64,000 nucleotides of DNA from Pseudotabrizicola sp. (GCF_030656345.1 NZ_JAUSNR010000010.1:124001-188000); one strand, 5' to 3'. Positions 24,646 through 38,558 are shown, counted from the first letter of the stretch. Translations and numbers: made by a program. Notes: generated by a model from the sequence alone, not told the origin.

Positions 24646-25363
24646 GTTCCTGCTGATCCACGGATCGTGCCACGGCGCCTGGTGCTGGCACCGGGTGATT
24701 CCGGCGCTTGCCGCCCTTGGCCACAGCGTCCGCGCCATCGACCTGCCGGGCCATGGCCGCGACCGCACCCCCGCAAGCGAGGTGACACTGGACGCCTATG
24801 CGCAGGCCATCTGCGGCGCGCTGAGCGGCCCGACGATTGTGGTCGGCCATTCCATGGCAGGCTACCCGATCACCGCCGCGGCTGAGGCTGACCCCGGCCA
24901 TATCGCAGCACTGGTCTACCTGTGCGCCTACGCCCCGGTCTCGGGGATGACCCTGGGCGACATGCGCCGCGCAGGCCCGCGCCAGCCGCTGGCCCCGGCG
25001 ATCAGGGTCGACAAGGCGGGTGGCACCTTCAGCTTTGACCCCGCACAGACCAACGCCCTGTTCTACCACGATTGCGACCCGCAGGCGCAAACCCTCGCCA
25101 GCCTGTGCCTGACCCCGCAACCCATTGCCCCGCAGGAAACCCCGCTGACCCTGACGCCGCGCAGCCAGTCCCTGCCCCGTCACTACATCCGCTGCACAGA
25201 CGACCGCGCCATCCCGCCCGAGTATCAGCAGGCCATGGCGCAATCGGTCCCGCAGGCACATCGCAGCACCCTGCCCGCCTCACATTCCCCCTTCTTCGCC
25301 TGCCCCGACCTGCTGGCCCAGCGCCTGCACGCCATTGCCCAAGCGCCACAGGCCCCGCAGTGA
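24638..25363 (+). CDS. Alpha/beta hydrolase of the methylesterase/hydroxynitrile lyase type
   Basis: 241 residues from the ATG at 24638, inside the end of the previous gene. LIHGSCHGAWCWHRVIPALA and IDLPGHGRD at the N-terminus, GHSMAGYPIT as the nucleophile elbow near residue 71, HYIRCTDDRAIPPEYQ (acid) and LPASHSPFFACPDLLA (His) are the hallmarks of the plant-like MES/HNL group, often esterases in bacteria. Its TGA overlaps the GTG of the MFS gene. Substrate unknown. Confidence 0.85.
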   Translation: MSEFLLIHGSCHGAWCWHRVIPALAALGHSVRAIDLPGHGRDRTPASEVTLDAYAQAICGALSGPTIVVGHSMAGYPITAAAEADPGHIAALVYLCAYAPVSGMTLGDMRRAGPRQPLAPAIRVDKAGGTFSFDPAQTNALFYHDCDPQAQTLASLCLTPQPIAPQETPLTLTPRSQSLPRHYIRCTDDRAIPPEYQQAMAQSVPQAHRSTLPASHSPFFACPDLLAQRLHAIAQAPQAPQ

Positions 25364-26583
25364 CCCCCACACCAAAACTCGCGCTGACCTTCATCCTCGC
25401 CACGGTAACGCTGGATGCCATCGGCATCGGGCTGATCTTTCCGGTGATGCCCGACCTGATCCGCGCCGTTACCGGGCAGGATCTGGCGCATGCAGCCCTG
25501 TGGGGCGGGGTGCTGGCGACATCTTACGCAGTGATGCAGTTCCTGTTCGGCCCGATCCTTGGGTCCTTGTCCGACCGTTTTGGCCGCCGCCCGGTGCTCT
25601 TAGTGTCTTTGCTGGTGATGGGGCTGGACTATCTGGTGATGGCGGTGGCCCCCACCATCTGGCTTCTGCTGATCGCGCGGCTGGTGGCGGGGGTCACAGC
25701 CGCCACCTATTCCACCGCCACCGCCTATATCGCCGACATCACCCCGCCCGACCAGCGCGGCGCGCGCTTTGGTCTGATCGGCGCGGGGTTTGGCGTGGGC
25801 TTTGTGCTGGGCCCGCTGATCGGCGGGCTGCTGGCGGGCATCGACACCCGCGCGCCGTTCTACGCCGCCGCCGCCCTCGCCTTTGCCAACCTGACCTTCG
25901 GCTTCCTGATCCTGCCCGAGACCGTCACCGACGCCACCCGCCGCCCCTTCAGCCTGCGCCGCGCCAACCCGCTGGGTGCCCTGCGCGCCGTCAGCCGCCT
26001 GCCCGGCCTGCGCCTCACCCTCGCCTGTTTCCTGATCCTCGGCATCGCAATGAACGTCTACCCGGCGGTCTGGGCCTATTACGGTCAGGCCCGCTTTGGC
26101 TGGAGCACGCAGATGGTCGGCGTCTCACTCGCCGTCTATGGCATCAGCTATGCCTTGGGTCAGGCGCTGCTGGTCGGCCCGATGATCCGCCGCTTTGGCG
26201 AGCACCGGGCCGCGCATTACGGCATGTGGGTCGATGTGATCACCCTCACCGGGCTTGGCCTCGTCACCTCGCCCGTTCTTGCCCTGATGCTCACCCCGGT
26301 CACCGCCCTTGGCGGGGCCGTCACCCCGGCGCTGCAAGCCATCGCCAGCCGCGCCGCCCCGGCAGATGCGCAGGGCGAGGTGCAGGGCGTGCTGGCCAGC
26401 CTGAACGCCATCGCGATGATCACCTCCCCACTGATCATGACCACCACCTTCAGCACCTTCACAGCCCCCGGTGCGCCGGTCTACGCCCCCGGCGCGCCGT
26501 TCCTGCTGGCGGCCGCGATGATGCTGGCCTGCCTGGCCCTGCACGTCCTCGGTCCCCGCATCGGCCAAAGACAGCCCGTCTGA
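25360..26583 (+). CDS. MFS transporter (TetA-like drug:H+ antiporter family)
   Basis: 407 residues from a GTG start overlapping the preceding stop (GTGA). Twelve membrane segments; motif A is GSLSDRFGRRPVLL between helices 2 and 3, and TLDAIGIGLIFPVMPDL in helix 1 is typical of the tetracycline-exporter group. Because it is translationally coupled to three catabolic-looking enzymes, it may import or export their substrate rather than a drug. No regulator of the TetR/tet type lies right beside it, although a TetR gene ends the cluster. Confidence 0.9.
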   Translation: MTPTPKLALTFILATVTLDAIGIGLIFPVMPDLIRAVTGQDLAHAALWGGVLATSYAVMQFLFGPILGSLSDRFGRRPVLLVSLLVMGLDYLVMAVAPTIWLLLIARLVAGVTAATYSTATAYIADITPPDQRGARFGLIGAGFGVGFVLGPLIGGLLAGIDTRAPFYAAAALAFANLTFGFLILPETVTDATRRPFSLRRANPLGALRAVSRLPGLRLTLACFLILGIAMNVYPAVWAYYGQARFGWSTQMVGVSLAVYGISYALGQALLVGPMIRRFGEHRAAHYGMWVDVITLTGLGLVTSPVLALMLTPVTALGGAVTPALQAIASRAAPADAQGEVQGVLASLNAIAMITSPLIMTTTFSTFTAPGAPVYAPGAPFLLAAAMMLACLALHVLGPRIGQRQPV

Positions 26584-26644
26584 TCACCCGTTTGCGGCAC
26601 AACATGTCGCAAACACCTTTGCCCGCACATCAAACTCCCCTTAG

Positions 26645-26666
26645 TTTCATCTTGATAAAAATACTC
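26645..26666 (-). repeat. Dispersed intergenic repeat, single-arm copy
   Basis: On the minus strand it reads GAGTATTT, TTATCAAGATGAAA, one arm of the repeat family. It is followed by the hairpin at 26677-26699. Confidence 0.8.
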
Positions 26667-26676
26667 TGCAGGGGGT

Positions 26677-26699
26677 CCGGGGGACGCAAAGTCCCCCGG
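26677..26699 (+). terminator. GC-rich hairpin downstream of the MFS gene
   Basis: CCGGGGGAC and GTCCCCCGG pair perfectly around GCAAA. No T-run follows. It separates the overlapping 22079-26583 gene run from the enolase-superfamily gene and may act as a partial terminator or RNA-stabilising stem. Confidence 0.5.
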
Positions 26700-26724
26700 C
26701 GCTTGCCGCAAAAGGACCACTGGC

Positions 26725-27972
26725 ATGAAACTCGCCGCGCTTGACATCTTCGTCGTTGCCCCGCCCTTTCCCGGCTGGGGTGGGCGCTACTGGATCTTTC
26801 CCAAGCTGACCACCGCCTGCGGGATCGTGGGTTACGGCGAATGCTACGCCTCCACCGTCGGCCCCAAGGCGATGATCGCTGTGATCGAGGATGTGTTCGC
26901 GCGCCACATGGAAGGCTCCTCGCCGGAAGACATCGAGCTGATGTACCGCCGCGCCTATTCCTCGGGCTTCACCCAACGCCCCGACCCCACGGTGATGGGC
27001 GCGTTTTCGGGGCTGGAGATTGCCTGCTGGGATATATTGGGCAAAGCGCGCAACCGGCCGGTCTGGGCGCTCTTGGGCGGCAAGATCAACCAGCGCATCC
27101 GCAGCTATACCTATCTGTACCCCGAACCCGGCAACGAAGACCCCGAGTTCTGGGTCGACCCGGACGCCGCCGCCGGGGCCGCGGTACGGTTCATGGACAT
27201 GGGGTTCACAGCGGTAAAGTTCGACCCCGCCGGCCCCTACACATTGCGCGGCGGGCATCAGCCCGCGATGTCCGACATCTCACGCTCCGTCGCCTTCTGC
27301 CGCGCGATACGGGAGGCTGTGGGCGACCGCGTGGATCTGCTCTTCGGCACCCATGGCCAGTTCACCACCGCAGGTGCCATCCGGCTGGGCCGCGAGCTGG
27401 AGCCGTATAATCCGCTGTGGTACGAAGAACCGATCCCGCCGGACAATCTGCTGGAATTTGCCGAGGTGGCGCGCGCCGTGCGCATCCCGCTCGCCACCGG
27501 CGAGCGGCTGACCACCAAGGCCGAGTTTGGCGCCCTGTTGCGTCATGGCGGGGTCAAGATCCTGCAACCGGCGCTGGGGCGTGTGGGCGGCATCTGGGAG
27601 GCCAAGAAAATCTCGGCCATGGCAGAGGTGTTCAACGCCGAAATGGCCCCGCATCTGTACGCCGGTCCTGTCGAATGGGCGGCCAATGTGCATCTGGCGG
27701 CGTCGATCCCCAATCTGCTGCTGGCCGAAACCATTGAGACCGGCGGGGCCTTCCACCAAAAGCTGATCCGCAATTCGATTGCTTGGGAAAATGGCTACAT
27801 CCTGCCGCCCGACGCCCCCGGTCTGGGCATCGACTTTGATGAGGACGTCGCCCGCGCCCACCCCTATACCGGCACCGGCCTGCATCTGCAGATGCAGGAG
27901 GCCCCTTGCGACTATACCAACGGCAACCGGTTCGAGGGCGGTGCGCCGTCCACTTTGCCGCACAAGACCTGA
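26725..27972 (+). CDS. Mandelate racemase/muconate lactonizing enzyme (enolase superfamily) protein
   Basis: 415 residues. The N-terminal capping domain holds [12 protein letters not shown]. The barrel has AVKFDPAGP near residue 157, GTHGQFTT near 213, YEEPIPPDN near 234, ATGERLTT near 260 and APHLYAGP near 311. These match the sugar-acid dehydratase/cycloisomerase branch (galactonate dehydratase-like). Two metal-ligand glutamates are present, but the position of the first ligand Asp (usually D-x-H-G) is Gly here (G-T-H-G). The substrate cannot be assigned; it belongs with the adjacent catabolic cluster by position. Confidence 0.87.
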   Translation: MKLAALDIFVVAPPFPGWGGRYWIFPKLTTACGIVGYGECYASTVGPKAMIAVIEDVFARHMEGSSPEDIELMYRRAYSSGFTQRPDPTVMGAFSGLEIACWDILGKARNRPVWALLGGKINQRIRSYTYLYPEPGNEDPEFWVDPDAAAGAAVRFMDMGFTAVKFDPAGPYTLRGGHQPAMSDISRSVAFCRAIREAVGDRVDLLFGTHGQFTTAGAIRLGRELEPYNPLWYEEPIPPDNLLEFAEVARAVRIPLATGERLTTKAEFGALLRHGGVKILQPALGRVGGIWEAKKISAMAEVFNAEMAPHLYAGPVEWAANVHLAASIPNLLLAETIETGGAFHQKLIRNSIAWENGYILPPDAPGLGIDFDEDVARAHPYTGTGLHLQMQEAPCDYTNGNRFEGGAPSTLPHKT

Positions 27973-28045
27973 ACCCTTCGGTTTGCGCTTCCCCGCCGTC
28001 CCGGCTATCCATGAACAAAGTTCACAGGAAATTCGCGAGAGGCCG

Positions 28046-28657
28046 ATGGCGAAAGCGCCCAGCAAGACCGATCTGCGCCGCGATGATCTGCGCGCAAGGC
28101 TGACCGATCAGGCCGAGCAGGTCATCGCCACCCAAGGGCTGGCAGCCCTGAAAGCGCGCGATCTGGCGGCGCAGGCGGGGTGTTCGGTGGGGGCGATCTA
28201 CAACGTCTTTGCCGATCTGAACCAGTTGGTGATGGCGGTGAACGGCCGCACCTTCCGGCGGTTGGGGGCGGCGGTGACGGACTCCATCGCCGGGCAGGAC
28301 CAGCATCCGCGCGACTGCCTGATCACCATGTCGCAGGCCTATCTGCACTTTGCCGCCGCGAACACCCCGGCATGGCGGGCGCTGTTTGATCTGGAAATGT
28401 CGGTCGATGCCCCGGTGCCGGGGTGGTATCTGGCCGAACTGGCGGATGTGTTTGCGCTGATCTCTGCCCCCCTGACCCGGATCTTCCCCGACTGGCCCCC
28501 TGCGCGCATCGACCTGATGACGCGGGCGCTGTTTTCATCGGTCCACGGGATTGTGCTGCTGGGGCTGGAAAAGCGCATCTCTGCCGTGCCCCTGGACCGG
28601 CTGGAGCAGATGATCGCGGTGGTGCTGGGGCAGTTGACGGGTGATGCCGCGCCCTGA
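28046..28657 (+). CDS. TetR/AcrR family transcriptional regulator
   Basis: 203 residues from the ATG at 28046, after GAGAGGCCG. Helix-turn-helix: [40 protein letters not shown], residues about 28-68 (the signature part is [17 protein letters not shown]). The C-terminal ligand domain includes [15 protein letters not shown] and [11 protein letters not shown]. It is the last gene of the 22-28.7 kb cluster and the best candidate for its regulator. Its ligand is unknown. Confidence 0.9.
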   Translation: MAKAPSKTDLRRDDLRARLTDQAEQVIATQGLAALKARDLAAQAGCSVGAIYNVFADLNQLVMAVNGRTFRRLGAAVTDSIAGQDQHPRDCLITMSQAYLHFAAANTPAWRALFDLEMSVDAPVPGWYLAELADVFALISAPLTRIFPDWPPARIDLMTRALFSSVHGIVLLGLEKRISAVPLDRLEQMIAVVLGQLTGDAAP

Positions 28658-28732
28658 ACATGAATTTCACGCATAATCTTCCTGCGGGATATGAATTTGC
28701 GTCACGCAGCACTGCGGCATAGGTTGGGAACA

Positions 28733-28754
28733 GGCACTCTTGAAGTGCCCTTTT
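28733..28754 (+). terminator. Small hairpin with T-run in the metH leader
   Basis: GGCACT pairs with AGTGCC around CTTGA, followed by CTTTT. It sits 20 bases before the metH start and could be a weak attenuator or the terminator of the TetR gene. I see no known methionine-type riboswitch around it. Confidence 0.4.
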
Positions 28755-28772
28755 CCATTTGATCGGAACCTC

Positions 28773-31700
28773 ATGTCCTCCGCTGCCCCCGTAAGATCGC
28801 CCGTTTTTGACCAGATCGCCGCCCTGTCGCGGGAAAAGATACTGATCCTTGACGGCGCGATGGGCACGCAGATTCAGGGTCTTGGCTTTGGCGAGGCGGA
28901 ATTCACCGCCCATGGCGCGGGCTGCGCCTGCCATCCGCCGATGTTCGGGGCCAAGCCGCATCCGCAACAGGGCAACAATGATCTGCTGATCCTGACGCAA
29001 GCGCAGGCGATTGAGGATATCCACTACGCCTACGCGAAGGCCGGGGCGGATATCGTTGAAACCAATACGTTTTCGTCGACCTCCATCGCGCAGGCCGATT
29101 ACGGGCTGGAGCATCTGGTTTATGACCTGAACTTCCACGGCGCGCAGTTGGTGCGCCAAGCGCTGAACCGCGCCACCGCCGAAGATGGCCGCCCGCGCTT
29201 TGTCGCCGGCGCGCTTGGCCCCACCAACCGCACCGCGTCGATGAGCCCGGATGTGAACAACCCCGGCTACCGCGCTGTTACCTTTGACCAGTTGCGAATT
29301 GCTTATGCCGAACAGTTGCGCGGGCTGATCGACGGCGGTGCCGACCTGATCCTGATCGAGACGATCTTTGATACGCTGAACGCCAAGGCCGCGATCTTTG
29401 CTTGCGAAGAGGCTTTCGCGGCGCGCGGCGTCCGCCTGCCGGTGATGATCTCCGGCACCATCACCGACCGCTCGGGCCGCACACTTTCCGGCCAGACGCC
29501 AAGCGCGTTCTGGCATTCGGTGCGCCATGCGGCACCGCTGACCATCGGGCTGAACTGCGCGCTGGGGGCTGCCGAAATGCGCGCGCATCTGGCCGAGCTT
29601 TCCGCCGCCGCCGATACGCTGATCTGCGCCTATCCTAACGCCGGGCTGCCCAATGAATTCGGACAATACGACGAATCGCCCGAGTTCATGGCAGAGCAGA
29701 TCGCGGATTTCGCCCGCGATGGCCTTGTGAACATCGTCGGCGGCTGCTGCGGGTCCACCCCCGCCCATATCCGCGCCATCGCGCAGGCCGTGGCGAAGTA
29801 CCCGCCGCGCGCCATCCCCACCCTGCCGCCCCTGATGCGCCTGTCGGGGCTGGAGCCGTTTACGCTGACCAAGGACATCCCCTTCGTGAACGTGGGCGAG
29901 CGGACCAATGTCACGGGCAGCGCCAAATTCCGCAAGCTGATCACCAACCGCGATTACACCGCCGCGCTGGATGTGGCGCGCGATCAGGTGGAAAACGGCG
30001 CGCAAATCATCGATGTGAACATGGATGAAGGGCTGATCGACAGCAAACAGGCGATGACCGACTTTCTGAACCTGATTGCCGCCGAACCCGACATCGCCCG
30101 CGTGCCGGTGATGATCGACAGTTCCAAGTGGGAGGTGATCGAAGCCGGACTGCAATGCGTGCAGGGCAAGCCGATCGTCAATTCGATCAGCATGAAAGAG
30201 GGGGAAGACGCCTTCCTGCACCACGCCCGCCTGTGCCGGGCTTATGGCGCCGCCGTGGTGGTGATGGCCTTTGACGAACTGGGTCAGGCCGATACCGAAG
30301 ACCGCAAGGTGGAAATCTGCACCCGCGCCTATGCCCTGCTGACAGGCATCGGCTTCCCGCCCGAAGACATCATCTTTGACCCCAACGTCTTTGCCGTGGC
30401 GACCGGCATTGAAGAGCACAACAACTACGGAGTCGATTTCATCAACGCCACCCGGCGCATCACGCAAACCCTGCCGCATGTGCATGTCTCGGGCGGGGTG
30501 TCGAACCTGTCCTTCAGCTTTCGCGGCAATGAACCCGTGCGCGAGGCGATGCATGCCGTGTTCCTCTACCACGCCATTCAGGCCGGGATGGATATGGGCA
30601 TCGTCAACGCGGGCCAGCTTGCCGTCTATGACAGCATCGACCCCGACCTGCGCGAGGCCTGTGAGGATGTGGTGCAGAACCGCACGCCGGACGCCACCGA
30701 CCGGATGCTGGAGATTGCCGAACGCTTCAAGTCCACCGGCGCGCGTGAGGCCAAGGAACGCGATCTGAAATGGCGCGATTGGCCGGTGGAAAAGCGGCTG
30801 GAACATGCGCTGGTCAACGGCATCACCGAATTCATCGATGCCGATACCGAAGAGGCGCGCCTCGCAGCCGCCCGCCCGCTGCATGTGATCGAAGGCCCGC
30901 TGATGGCGGGGATGAACGTGGTGGGCGATCTGTTCGGAGCGGGCAAGATGTTCCTGCCGCAGGTGGTGAAATCAGCCCGCGTGATGAAGCAGGCCGTCGC
31001 CGTGCTTCTGCCGTACATGGAGGAAGAAAAGCGCCTCAACGGCGGCACCGGGCGCGAATCGGCGGGCAAGGTGCTGATGGCCACGGTGAAGGGCGATGTG
31101 CATGACATCGGCAAGAACATCGTGGGCGTCGTTCTGGCCTGCAACAATTACGACATCATCGATCTTGGGGTGATGGTGCCTGCGGCGAAAATCCTGCAGG
31201 TCGCGCGCGAGGAAAAGGTCGATATCATCGGCCTGTCCGGTCTGATCACGCCGTCGCTTGATGAGATGGTGCATGTGGCGAGCGAGATGGAGCGGGAGGG
31301 ATTTAACATCCCCCTGCTGATCGGCGGGGCGACCACCAGCCGCGTGCATACGGCGGTGAAAATCCACCCGAAATACGCGCGCGGCCAGACAGTTTATGTC
31401 ACCGACGCCAGCCGCGCGGTGGGTGTGGTCTCGGCCCTGCTGTCGCCCGATCAGACTGTAGACTATGTGGAAACAGTGCGCGCCGAATATGAAAAGGTGG
31501 CCGAAAACCACGCCCGCGCCGAATTGGCCAAGAAGCGCCTGCCGCTGGCCGCGGCACGGGCCAATGCGTTGCGGCTGGACTGGCAGGGCTATCACGTGCC
31601 CGCGCCGTCCTTCCTTGGCACCAAGGTGTTTGACGATTGGGATCTGGCCGATCTGGCCCGCTACATCGACTGGACGCCGTTCTTTCAGACATGGGAGCTG

Positions 31701-32537
31701 AAGGGGGTCTACCCCAAGATTTTGCAGGATGAAAAACAGGGCGCCGCCGCCCGCGCGCTGTTTGCTGATGCGCAAGCCATGCTGGCGCAGATCATCGCCG
31801 AGAAGTGGTTCCGCCCCCGCGCCGTGGTGGGCTTCTGGCCCGCCAATGCGGTGGGCGATGATATCCGGCTGTTCACCGATGAGGGGCGCAGCACCGATCT
31901 TGCCACCTTGCACACCCTGCGCCAGCAGGTCACCAAGCGCGACGACCGCCCCAATGTGGCACTGGCCGATTTCGTGGCCCCCATCGGCACGCCCGATTAT
32001 GTCGGCGGTTTTGTGGTGACGGCGGGCATCGAGGAAATTGCCATCGCCGAACGGTTTGAGCGCGCCAATGATGACTTCAACGCGATTCTGGTCAAGGCAC
32101 TGGCCGACCGCTTTGCCGAGGCTTTTGCCGAGCGGATGCATGAAATGGTCCGCCGCGAGCTGTGGGGCTATGCCCCGGACGAATCCCTCGCCCCTGCCGA
32201 GCTGATCGGCGAGCCGTATCGCGGCATCCGCCCTGCCCCCGGCTATCCGGCGCAGCCTGACCACACCGAAAAAACCACCCTGTTCAACCTGCTGGATGCC
32301 GAGGCCGCCACCGGCGTGCGGCTGACCGAAAGCATGGCGATGTGGCCGGGGTCTTCCGTCTCGGGCCTTTATATCGGCCATCCGCAGGCCTATTATTTCG
32401 GCGTGGCAAAGGTGGAACAGGATCAGGTTCTGGACTATGCTGCCCGCAAGCAGATGCCGGTGCCGGATGTGGAACGCTGGCTTGGCCCCATTCTGAACTA
32501 TGTGCCACAAGCCACACCTGCGATGGCGGCGGAATAG
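28773..32537 (+). CDS. metH: Cobalamin-dependent methionine synthase MetH
   Basis: 1254 residues, full length. Domains in order: homocysteine-binding zinc domain (about 15-330, cysteines in LNCALG and [11 protein letters not shown]), methyltetrahydrofolate-binding domain (about 355-620, [14 protein letters not shown]), helical cap (about 650-740), B12-binding domain (about 745-880) with the axial His in [11 protein letters not shown] near residue 775, and the AdoMet reactivation domain (about 920-1250, with [14 protein letters not shown]-like RPAPGYPA). It transfers the methyl group from methyltetrahydrofolate to homocysteine. I start it at the ATG at 28773; a TTG at 28740 is in frame but unlikely. 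It precedes a B12-switched operon. Confidence 0.97.
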   Translation: MSSAAPVRSPVFDQIAALSREKILILDGAMGTQIQGLGFGEAEFTAHGAGCACHPPMFGAKPHPQQGNNDLLILTQAQAIEDIHYAYAKAGADIVETNTFSSTSIAQADYGLEHLVYDLNFHGAQLVRQALNRATAEDGRPRFVAGALGPTNRTASMSPDVNNPGYRAVTFDQLRIAYAEQLRGLIDGGADLILIETIFDTLNAKAAIFACEEAFAARGVRLPVMISGTITDRSGRTLSGQTPSAFWHSVRHAAPLTIGLNCALGAAEMRAHLAELSAAADTLICAYPNAGLPNEFGQYDESPEFMAEQIADFARDGLVNIVGGCCGSTPAHIRAIAQAVAKYPPRAIPTLPPLMRLSGLEPFTLTKDIPFVNVGERTNVTGSAKFRKLITNRDYTAALDVARDQVENGAQIIDVNMDEGLIDSKQAMTDFLNLIAAEPDIARVPVMIDSSKWEVIEAGLQCVQGKPIVNSISMKEGEDAFLHHARLCRAYGAAVVVMAFDELGQADTEDRKVEICTRAYALLTGIGFPPEDIIFDPNVFAVATGIEEHNNYGVDFINATRRITQTLPHVHVSGGVSNLSFSFRGNEPVREAMHAVFLYHAIQAGMDMGIVNAGQLAVYDSIDPDLREACEDVVQNRTPDATDRMLEIAERFKSTGAREAKERDLKWRDWPVEKRLEHALVNGITEFIDADTEEARLAAARPLHVIEGPLMAGMNVVGDLFGAGKMFLPQVVKSARVMKQAVAVLLPYMEEEKRLNGGTGRESAGKVLMATVKGDVHDIGKNIVGVVLACNNYDIIDLGVMVPAAKILQVAREEKVDIIGLSGLITPSLDEMVHVASEMEREGFNIPLLIGGATTSRVHTAVKIHPKYARGQTVYVTDASRAVGVVSALLSPDQTVDYVETVRAEYEKVAENHARAELAKKRLPLAAARANALRLDWQGYHVPAPSFLGTKVFDDWDLADLARYIDWTPFFQTWELKGVYPKILQDEKQGAAARALFADAQAMLAQIIAEKWFRPRAVVGFWPANAVGDDIRLFTDEGRSTDLATLHTLRQQVTKRDDRPNVALADFVAPIGTPDYVGGFVVTAGIEEIAIAERFERANDDFNAILVKALADRFAEAFAERMHEMVRRELWGYAPDESLAPAELIGEPYRGIRPAPGYPAQPDHTEKTTLFNLLDAEAATGVRLTESMAMWPGSSVSGLYIGHPQAYYFGVAKVEQDQVLDYAARKQMPVPDVERWLGPILNYVPQATPAMAAE

Positions 32538-32563
32538 AATAGCTGTCAACCCTAAACAACATA

Positions 32564-32594
32564 TTGACAGCATCGCCCTCCTGACCGCTATATG
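32564..32594 (+). promoter_or_regulatory. Probable sigma-70-type promoter of the nrd operon
   Basis: TTGACA at 32564-32569 and a TATATG/CTATAT -10 at 32588-32594 with an 18-19 base spacer, ending just before the riboswitch at 32600. The -35 is a perfect consensus; the spacer is slightly long. Confidence 0.55.
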
Positions 32595-32599
32595 CAGTT

Positions 32600-32770
32600 G
32601 TTCAGGTGTCCCCGACTCGGGAACGGGAAAGGGATGAAAAGGGAAGCCGGTCCATGCCGGCGCTGCCCCCGCAACTGTAGGCGGCAAGCCTGCCCCAGAC
32701 GTCACTGGCCATATGGTCGGGAAGGCGGGGCAAAAGGGCCAGGGCCGCAAGCCAGGAGACCTGCCTGAAC
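32600..32770 (+). promoter_or_regulatory. Cobalamin (B12) riboswitch
   Basis: Shows the conserved order GATGAAAAGGGAAGCCGGT, then GCTGCCCCCGCAACTGTA, CACTGGCC and GCAAGCCAGGAGACCTGCC. The outer helix pairs GTTCAGG (32600-32606) with CCTGAAC (32764-32770). The expression platform is the 116 bases before nrdH. It should switch off nrdHIEF when cobalamin is plentiful. Confidence 0.96.
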
Positions 32771-32886
32771 AGAACAAACACGCGGGCGGTGGGCCCGGTG
32801 GCGTCCATCGCGTGCGGCCCGTCCGGGTCGCCCATCGGTATCGCCCCTGACCCTCGCCCCCAAAACAGGCAAAAGAGGACAGGGCA

Positions 32887-33108
32887 ATGACCATCACCGT
32901 CTATTCAAAACCAGCTTGCGTGCAATGCGTGGCGACCTACCGGGCGCTGGACAATCTGGGCGTCGATTACACCGTGATCGACCTGTCGCAGGATGCCGAC
33001 GCGCTGGAGCGGGTGTCGGCGCTTGGCTACCGTCAGGTGCCGGTGGTGATGGCGGGCGGCGATCATTGGGCGGGGTTCCGCCCCGACAAGATTAGCGCGC
33101 TGTGCTGA
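32887..33108 (+). CDS. nrdH: Glutaredoxin-like NrdH-redoxin
   Basis: 73 residues with the redox CVQC at residues 11-14 (KPACVQCVATYRALD), and GYRQVPVV and WAGFRPDKI of the NrdH type. It passes electrons to the class Ib ribonucleotide reductase NrdE. First gene of nrdHIEF, behind the cobalamin riboswitch, with an AGAGGACAGG ribosome-binding site. Confidence 0.96.
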   Translation: MTITVYSKPACVQCVATYRALDNLGVDYTVIDLSQDADALERVSALGYRQVPVVMAGGDHWAGFRPDKISALC

Positions 33109-33123
33109 CCTTTTGCTGACCCG

Positions 33124-33533
33124 ATGCCGGAGCATTCTGCCACATTGGTCTATTACTCCTCCGGCTCGGGCAACACCGCGCGGATGGTTGCGCGGCTGGG
33201 ACTGCCCGCTTCGCGTATCCCCATCAGCCCCGCCGACCCGATGCCGGTGCCTGCCGCGCCTTACGTGCTGATCTGCCCGACCTATTCGGATGGTGCAGGC
33301 CGGGGTGCTGTGCCAAAGCAGGTGATCCGCTTTCTGAACGACACATCCGCGCGCGCCCATCTGCGCGGGGTGATCGGCGCGGGCAACCGCAACTTCGGCA
33401 CCTACTTCGGCCACGCCGGCCCCGTCATCGCCGCAAAATGCGGGGTGCCCTGCCTTTTCCGGTTCGAACTGGCCGGAACCGACACCGATATCGCCCGGAT
33501 CAGGTCCGGGCTTGCCACTTTCTGGAGAGATCA

Positions 33534-33552
<19 letters not shown>
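33124..33552 (+). CDS. nrdI: Flavodoxin-like NrdI
   Basis: 142 residues. The FMN phosphate-binding loop is [12 protein letters not shown] near residue 10, [20 protein letters not shown] and [18 protein letters not shown] follow. NrdI supplies the oxidant that assembles the dimanganese-tyrosyl cofactor of NrdF. It overlaps nrdE by 19 bases. Confidence 0.95.
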
Positions 33553-36663
<3,111 letters not shown>

Positions 36664-36727
36664 CGCAGCCACGGCGGGGGGCAACTGCCCTCTGGAAACC
36701 GTGCTGCCTTTACGGTAACCGGGCGGC

Positions 36728-37771
36728 ATGACACAGGATCTGACGCTGATACGCCCCGATGACTGGCACCTGCACCTGCGCGATGGCGCGATGCTGCAAG
36801 GCGTGCTGCCTGAAACTGCGCGCCACTTCGCCCGCGCCATCATCATGCCCAACCTTGTGCCCCCGGTCGTCACCGGGGCACAGGCGGCAGCCTACCGCGA
36901 CCGCATCCTTGCCGCCTTGCCCGAAGGCTCTGCCTTCCAGCCGCTGATGACGCTGTACCTGACAGAGTCCACCGATCCGGAAGACGTCGCCGCCGCCCAT
37001 GCTTCGGGCCTCGTCAAGGCGGTGAAGCTCTACCCCGCCGGGGCCACCACCAATTCCCACGGCGGCGTGCGTGACATGGATAAGGTCATGCCGGTGCTGG
37101 AGAAAATGGCCGAAATCGGCCTGCCGCTCTGCGTGCACGGCGAGGTGACGACGCCTGAGGTCGATATCTTCGACCGCGAAGCCGTGTTCATCGACACTGT
37201 CCTCGCCCCCCTGCGCCGCCGCCTGCCAGAGCTTCGCGTGGTGATGGAGCATATCACGACCGAAGAAGGCGTGGCCTATGCCCGCGAAGGTGGCGATACG
37301 CTGGGGGCCACCATCACCACCCATCACCTGATCCTCAACCGCAACCACCTTCTGGTCGGCGGCATCCGCCCGCATTACTACTGCCTGCCGGTCGCCAAGC
37401 GCGAGCGTCACCGCCTCGCCCTGCGCGCCGCCGCCACCTCTGGTACAGGCCGCTTCTTTCTCGGCACCGATTCCGCCCCGCATGTCGATGCGGCAAAAGA
37501 AACCGGCTGCGGCTGTGCGGGCTGCTTCACCGCCACCAACACCATGCCCCTGCTGGCGCAGGTGTTCGAGGATGACGGCAAACTGCACGCGCTGGAGGCT
37601 TTCACCAGCCTCAACGGCCCCGCCTTCTATGGCCTGCCGGTCAACGACACAAAGCTGCGCCTTGTCCGCCATGATACCCCGCAAACCTGGCCCGAGAAAA
37701 TCTACACCGAGGCTGGCCCCGTCACCGTCTTCAACCCCGGCTTCCCTGTCCACTGGGCCGTGGAGGCCTGA
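36728..37771 (+). CDS. pyrC: Dihydroorotase
   Basis: 347 residues, the PyrC (type II) class. The zinc site is [10 protein letters not shown] near residue 13, with further metal ligands in VHGE and the lysine in [29 protein letters not shown] and [14 protein letters not shown] complete the site. It cyclises carbamoyl aspartate to dihydroorotate in pyrimidine synthesis. pyrE follows 109 bases on, with the palindromic repeat between them. Confidence 0.97.
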   Translation: MTQDLTLIRPDDWHLHLRDGAMLQGVLPETARHFARAIIMPNLVPPVVTGAQAAAYRDRILAALPEGSAFQPLMTLYLTESTDPEDVAAAHASGLVKAVKLYPAGATTNSHGGVRDMDKVMPVLEKMAEIGLPLCVHGEVTTPEVDIFDREAVFIDTVLAPLRRRLPELRVVMEHITTEEGVAYAREGGDTLGATITTHHLILNRNHLLVGGIRPHYYCLPVAKRERHRLALRAAATSGTGRFFLGTDSAPHVDAAKETGCGCAGCFTATNTMPLLAQVFEDDGKLHALEAFTSLNGPAFYGLPVNDTKLRLVRHDTPQTWPEKIYTEAGPVTVFNPGFPVHWAVEA

Positions 37772-37857
37772 TTTCACCTTGATCCAAATACTCCCGCCGG
37801 AGGCTCCGACAGCAACGGCAGGAGCCTCCGGCGGGAGTATTTGGATCAAGATGAAAT
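37771..37857. repeat. Dispersed intergenic repeat, full palindromic copy
   Basis: The left arm 37771-37807 and right arm 37821-37857 are inverted copies of 37 bases with one mismatch, around a 13-base loop. The tips carry CTCCCGCCGGAGGCTCC. It starts at the last base of the pyrC stop codon and ends 23 bases before pyrE. In RNA it would form a very stable stem. Confidence 0.92.
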
Positions 37858-37880
37858 CGCATCGCGAAAAGGATGATCCC

Positions 37881-38558
37881 ATGATCCCCGCAAGCTTCCC
37901 CCCCCGCGAAGACATCGCCCGCCTGACCGCCCGCGCCCTGCTGGAGATCAAGGCCGTGCATTTCAACGCGGAAACCCCGTTCACGCTGGCCTCCGGCCTG
38001 CCCTCGCCGACCTATATCGACTGCCGCAAGCTGATCTCTTATCCGCGCATCCGGTCCATGCTGATGGATTTCATGGCCGTCACCGTGATGCGCGACGCAG
38101 GATTTGAGGCGTTCGACAACATCGCAGGGGGCGAAACCGCCGGCATCCCCTTTGCCGCGCTGGTGGCCGAACGCCTTGCGCTGCCAATGACTTACGTGCG
38201 CAAAAAGCCCAAAGGTTACGGCCGCAACGCAAGGATTGAGGGCGTGATGCATGAGGGTCAGCGCGTGCTGCTGGTCGAGGATCTGACCACCGACGGCGGC
38301 TCCAAACTGTCGTTCGTCGATGCCATCCGGGAAACCGGCGCCACCTGCGCCCATACGGCGGTGATCTTCTCCTACGGCATCTTTGAGGGCACCACCGAAC
38401 GCCTTGCCGAACACGGCGTCGCCCTGCACCACCTGTGCACCTGGTGGGACGTGCTGGCCGAGGCCCGCGATCAGGCCAGCTTCGACGCCAACACCCTGAC
38501 CGAAGTAGAGGCGTTTCTCAAAGCCCCCCGCGCCTGGCAGGACGCACGCAAGGCCTGA
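37881..38558 (+). CDS. pyrE: Orotate phosphoribosyltransferase
   Basis: 225 residues from the ATG at 37881 (AAAGGATG ribosome-binding site). [13 protein letters not shown] near the N-terminus, [18 protein letters not shown] with the catalytic lysines, and the PRPP motif [14 protein letters not shown] are diagnostic. It joins orotate and PRPP to give OMP. Followed by a strong GC hairpin. Confidence 0.97.
   Translation: MIPASFPPREDIARLTARALLEIKAVHFNAETPFTLASGLPSPTYIDCRKLISYPRIRSMLMDFMAVTVMRDAGFEAFDNIAGGETAGIPFAALVAERLALPMTYVRKKPKGYGRNARIEGVMHEGQRVLLVEDLTTDGGSKLSFVDAIRETGATCAHTAVIFSYGIFEGTTERLAEHGVALHHLCTWWDVLAEARDQASFDANTLTEVEAFLKAPRAWQDARKA

Noticed and set aside
28658-28772. SAM or SAH riboswitch before metH
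   Set aside because: I looked for the SAM-II, SAM-V, SAM/SAH and SAH cores and found none; only a short hairpin is present.
28323-30884. Long minus-strand open frame opposite metH
   Set aside because: Antisense shadow of metH with no domain and a poor start.
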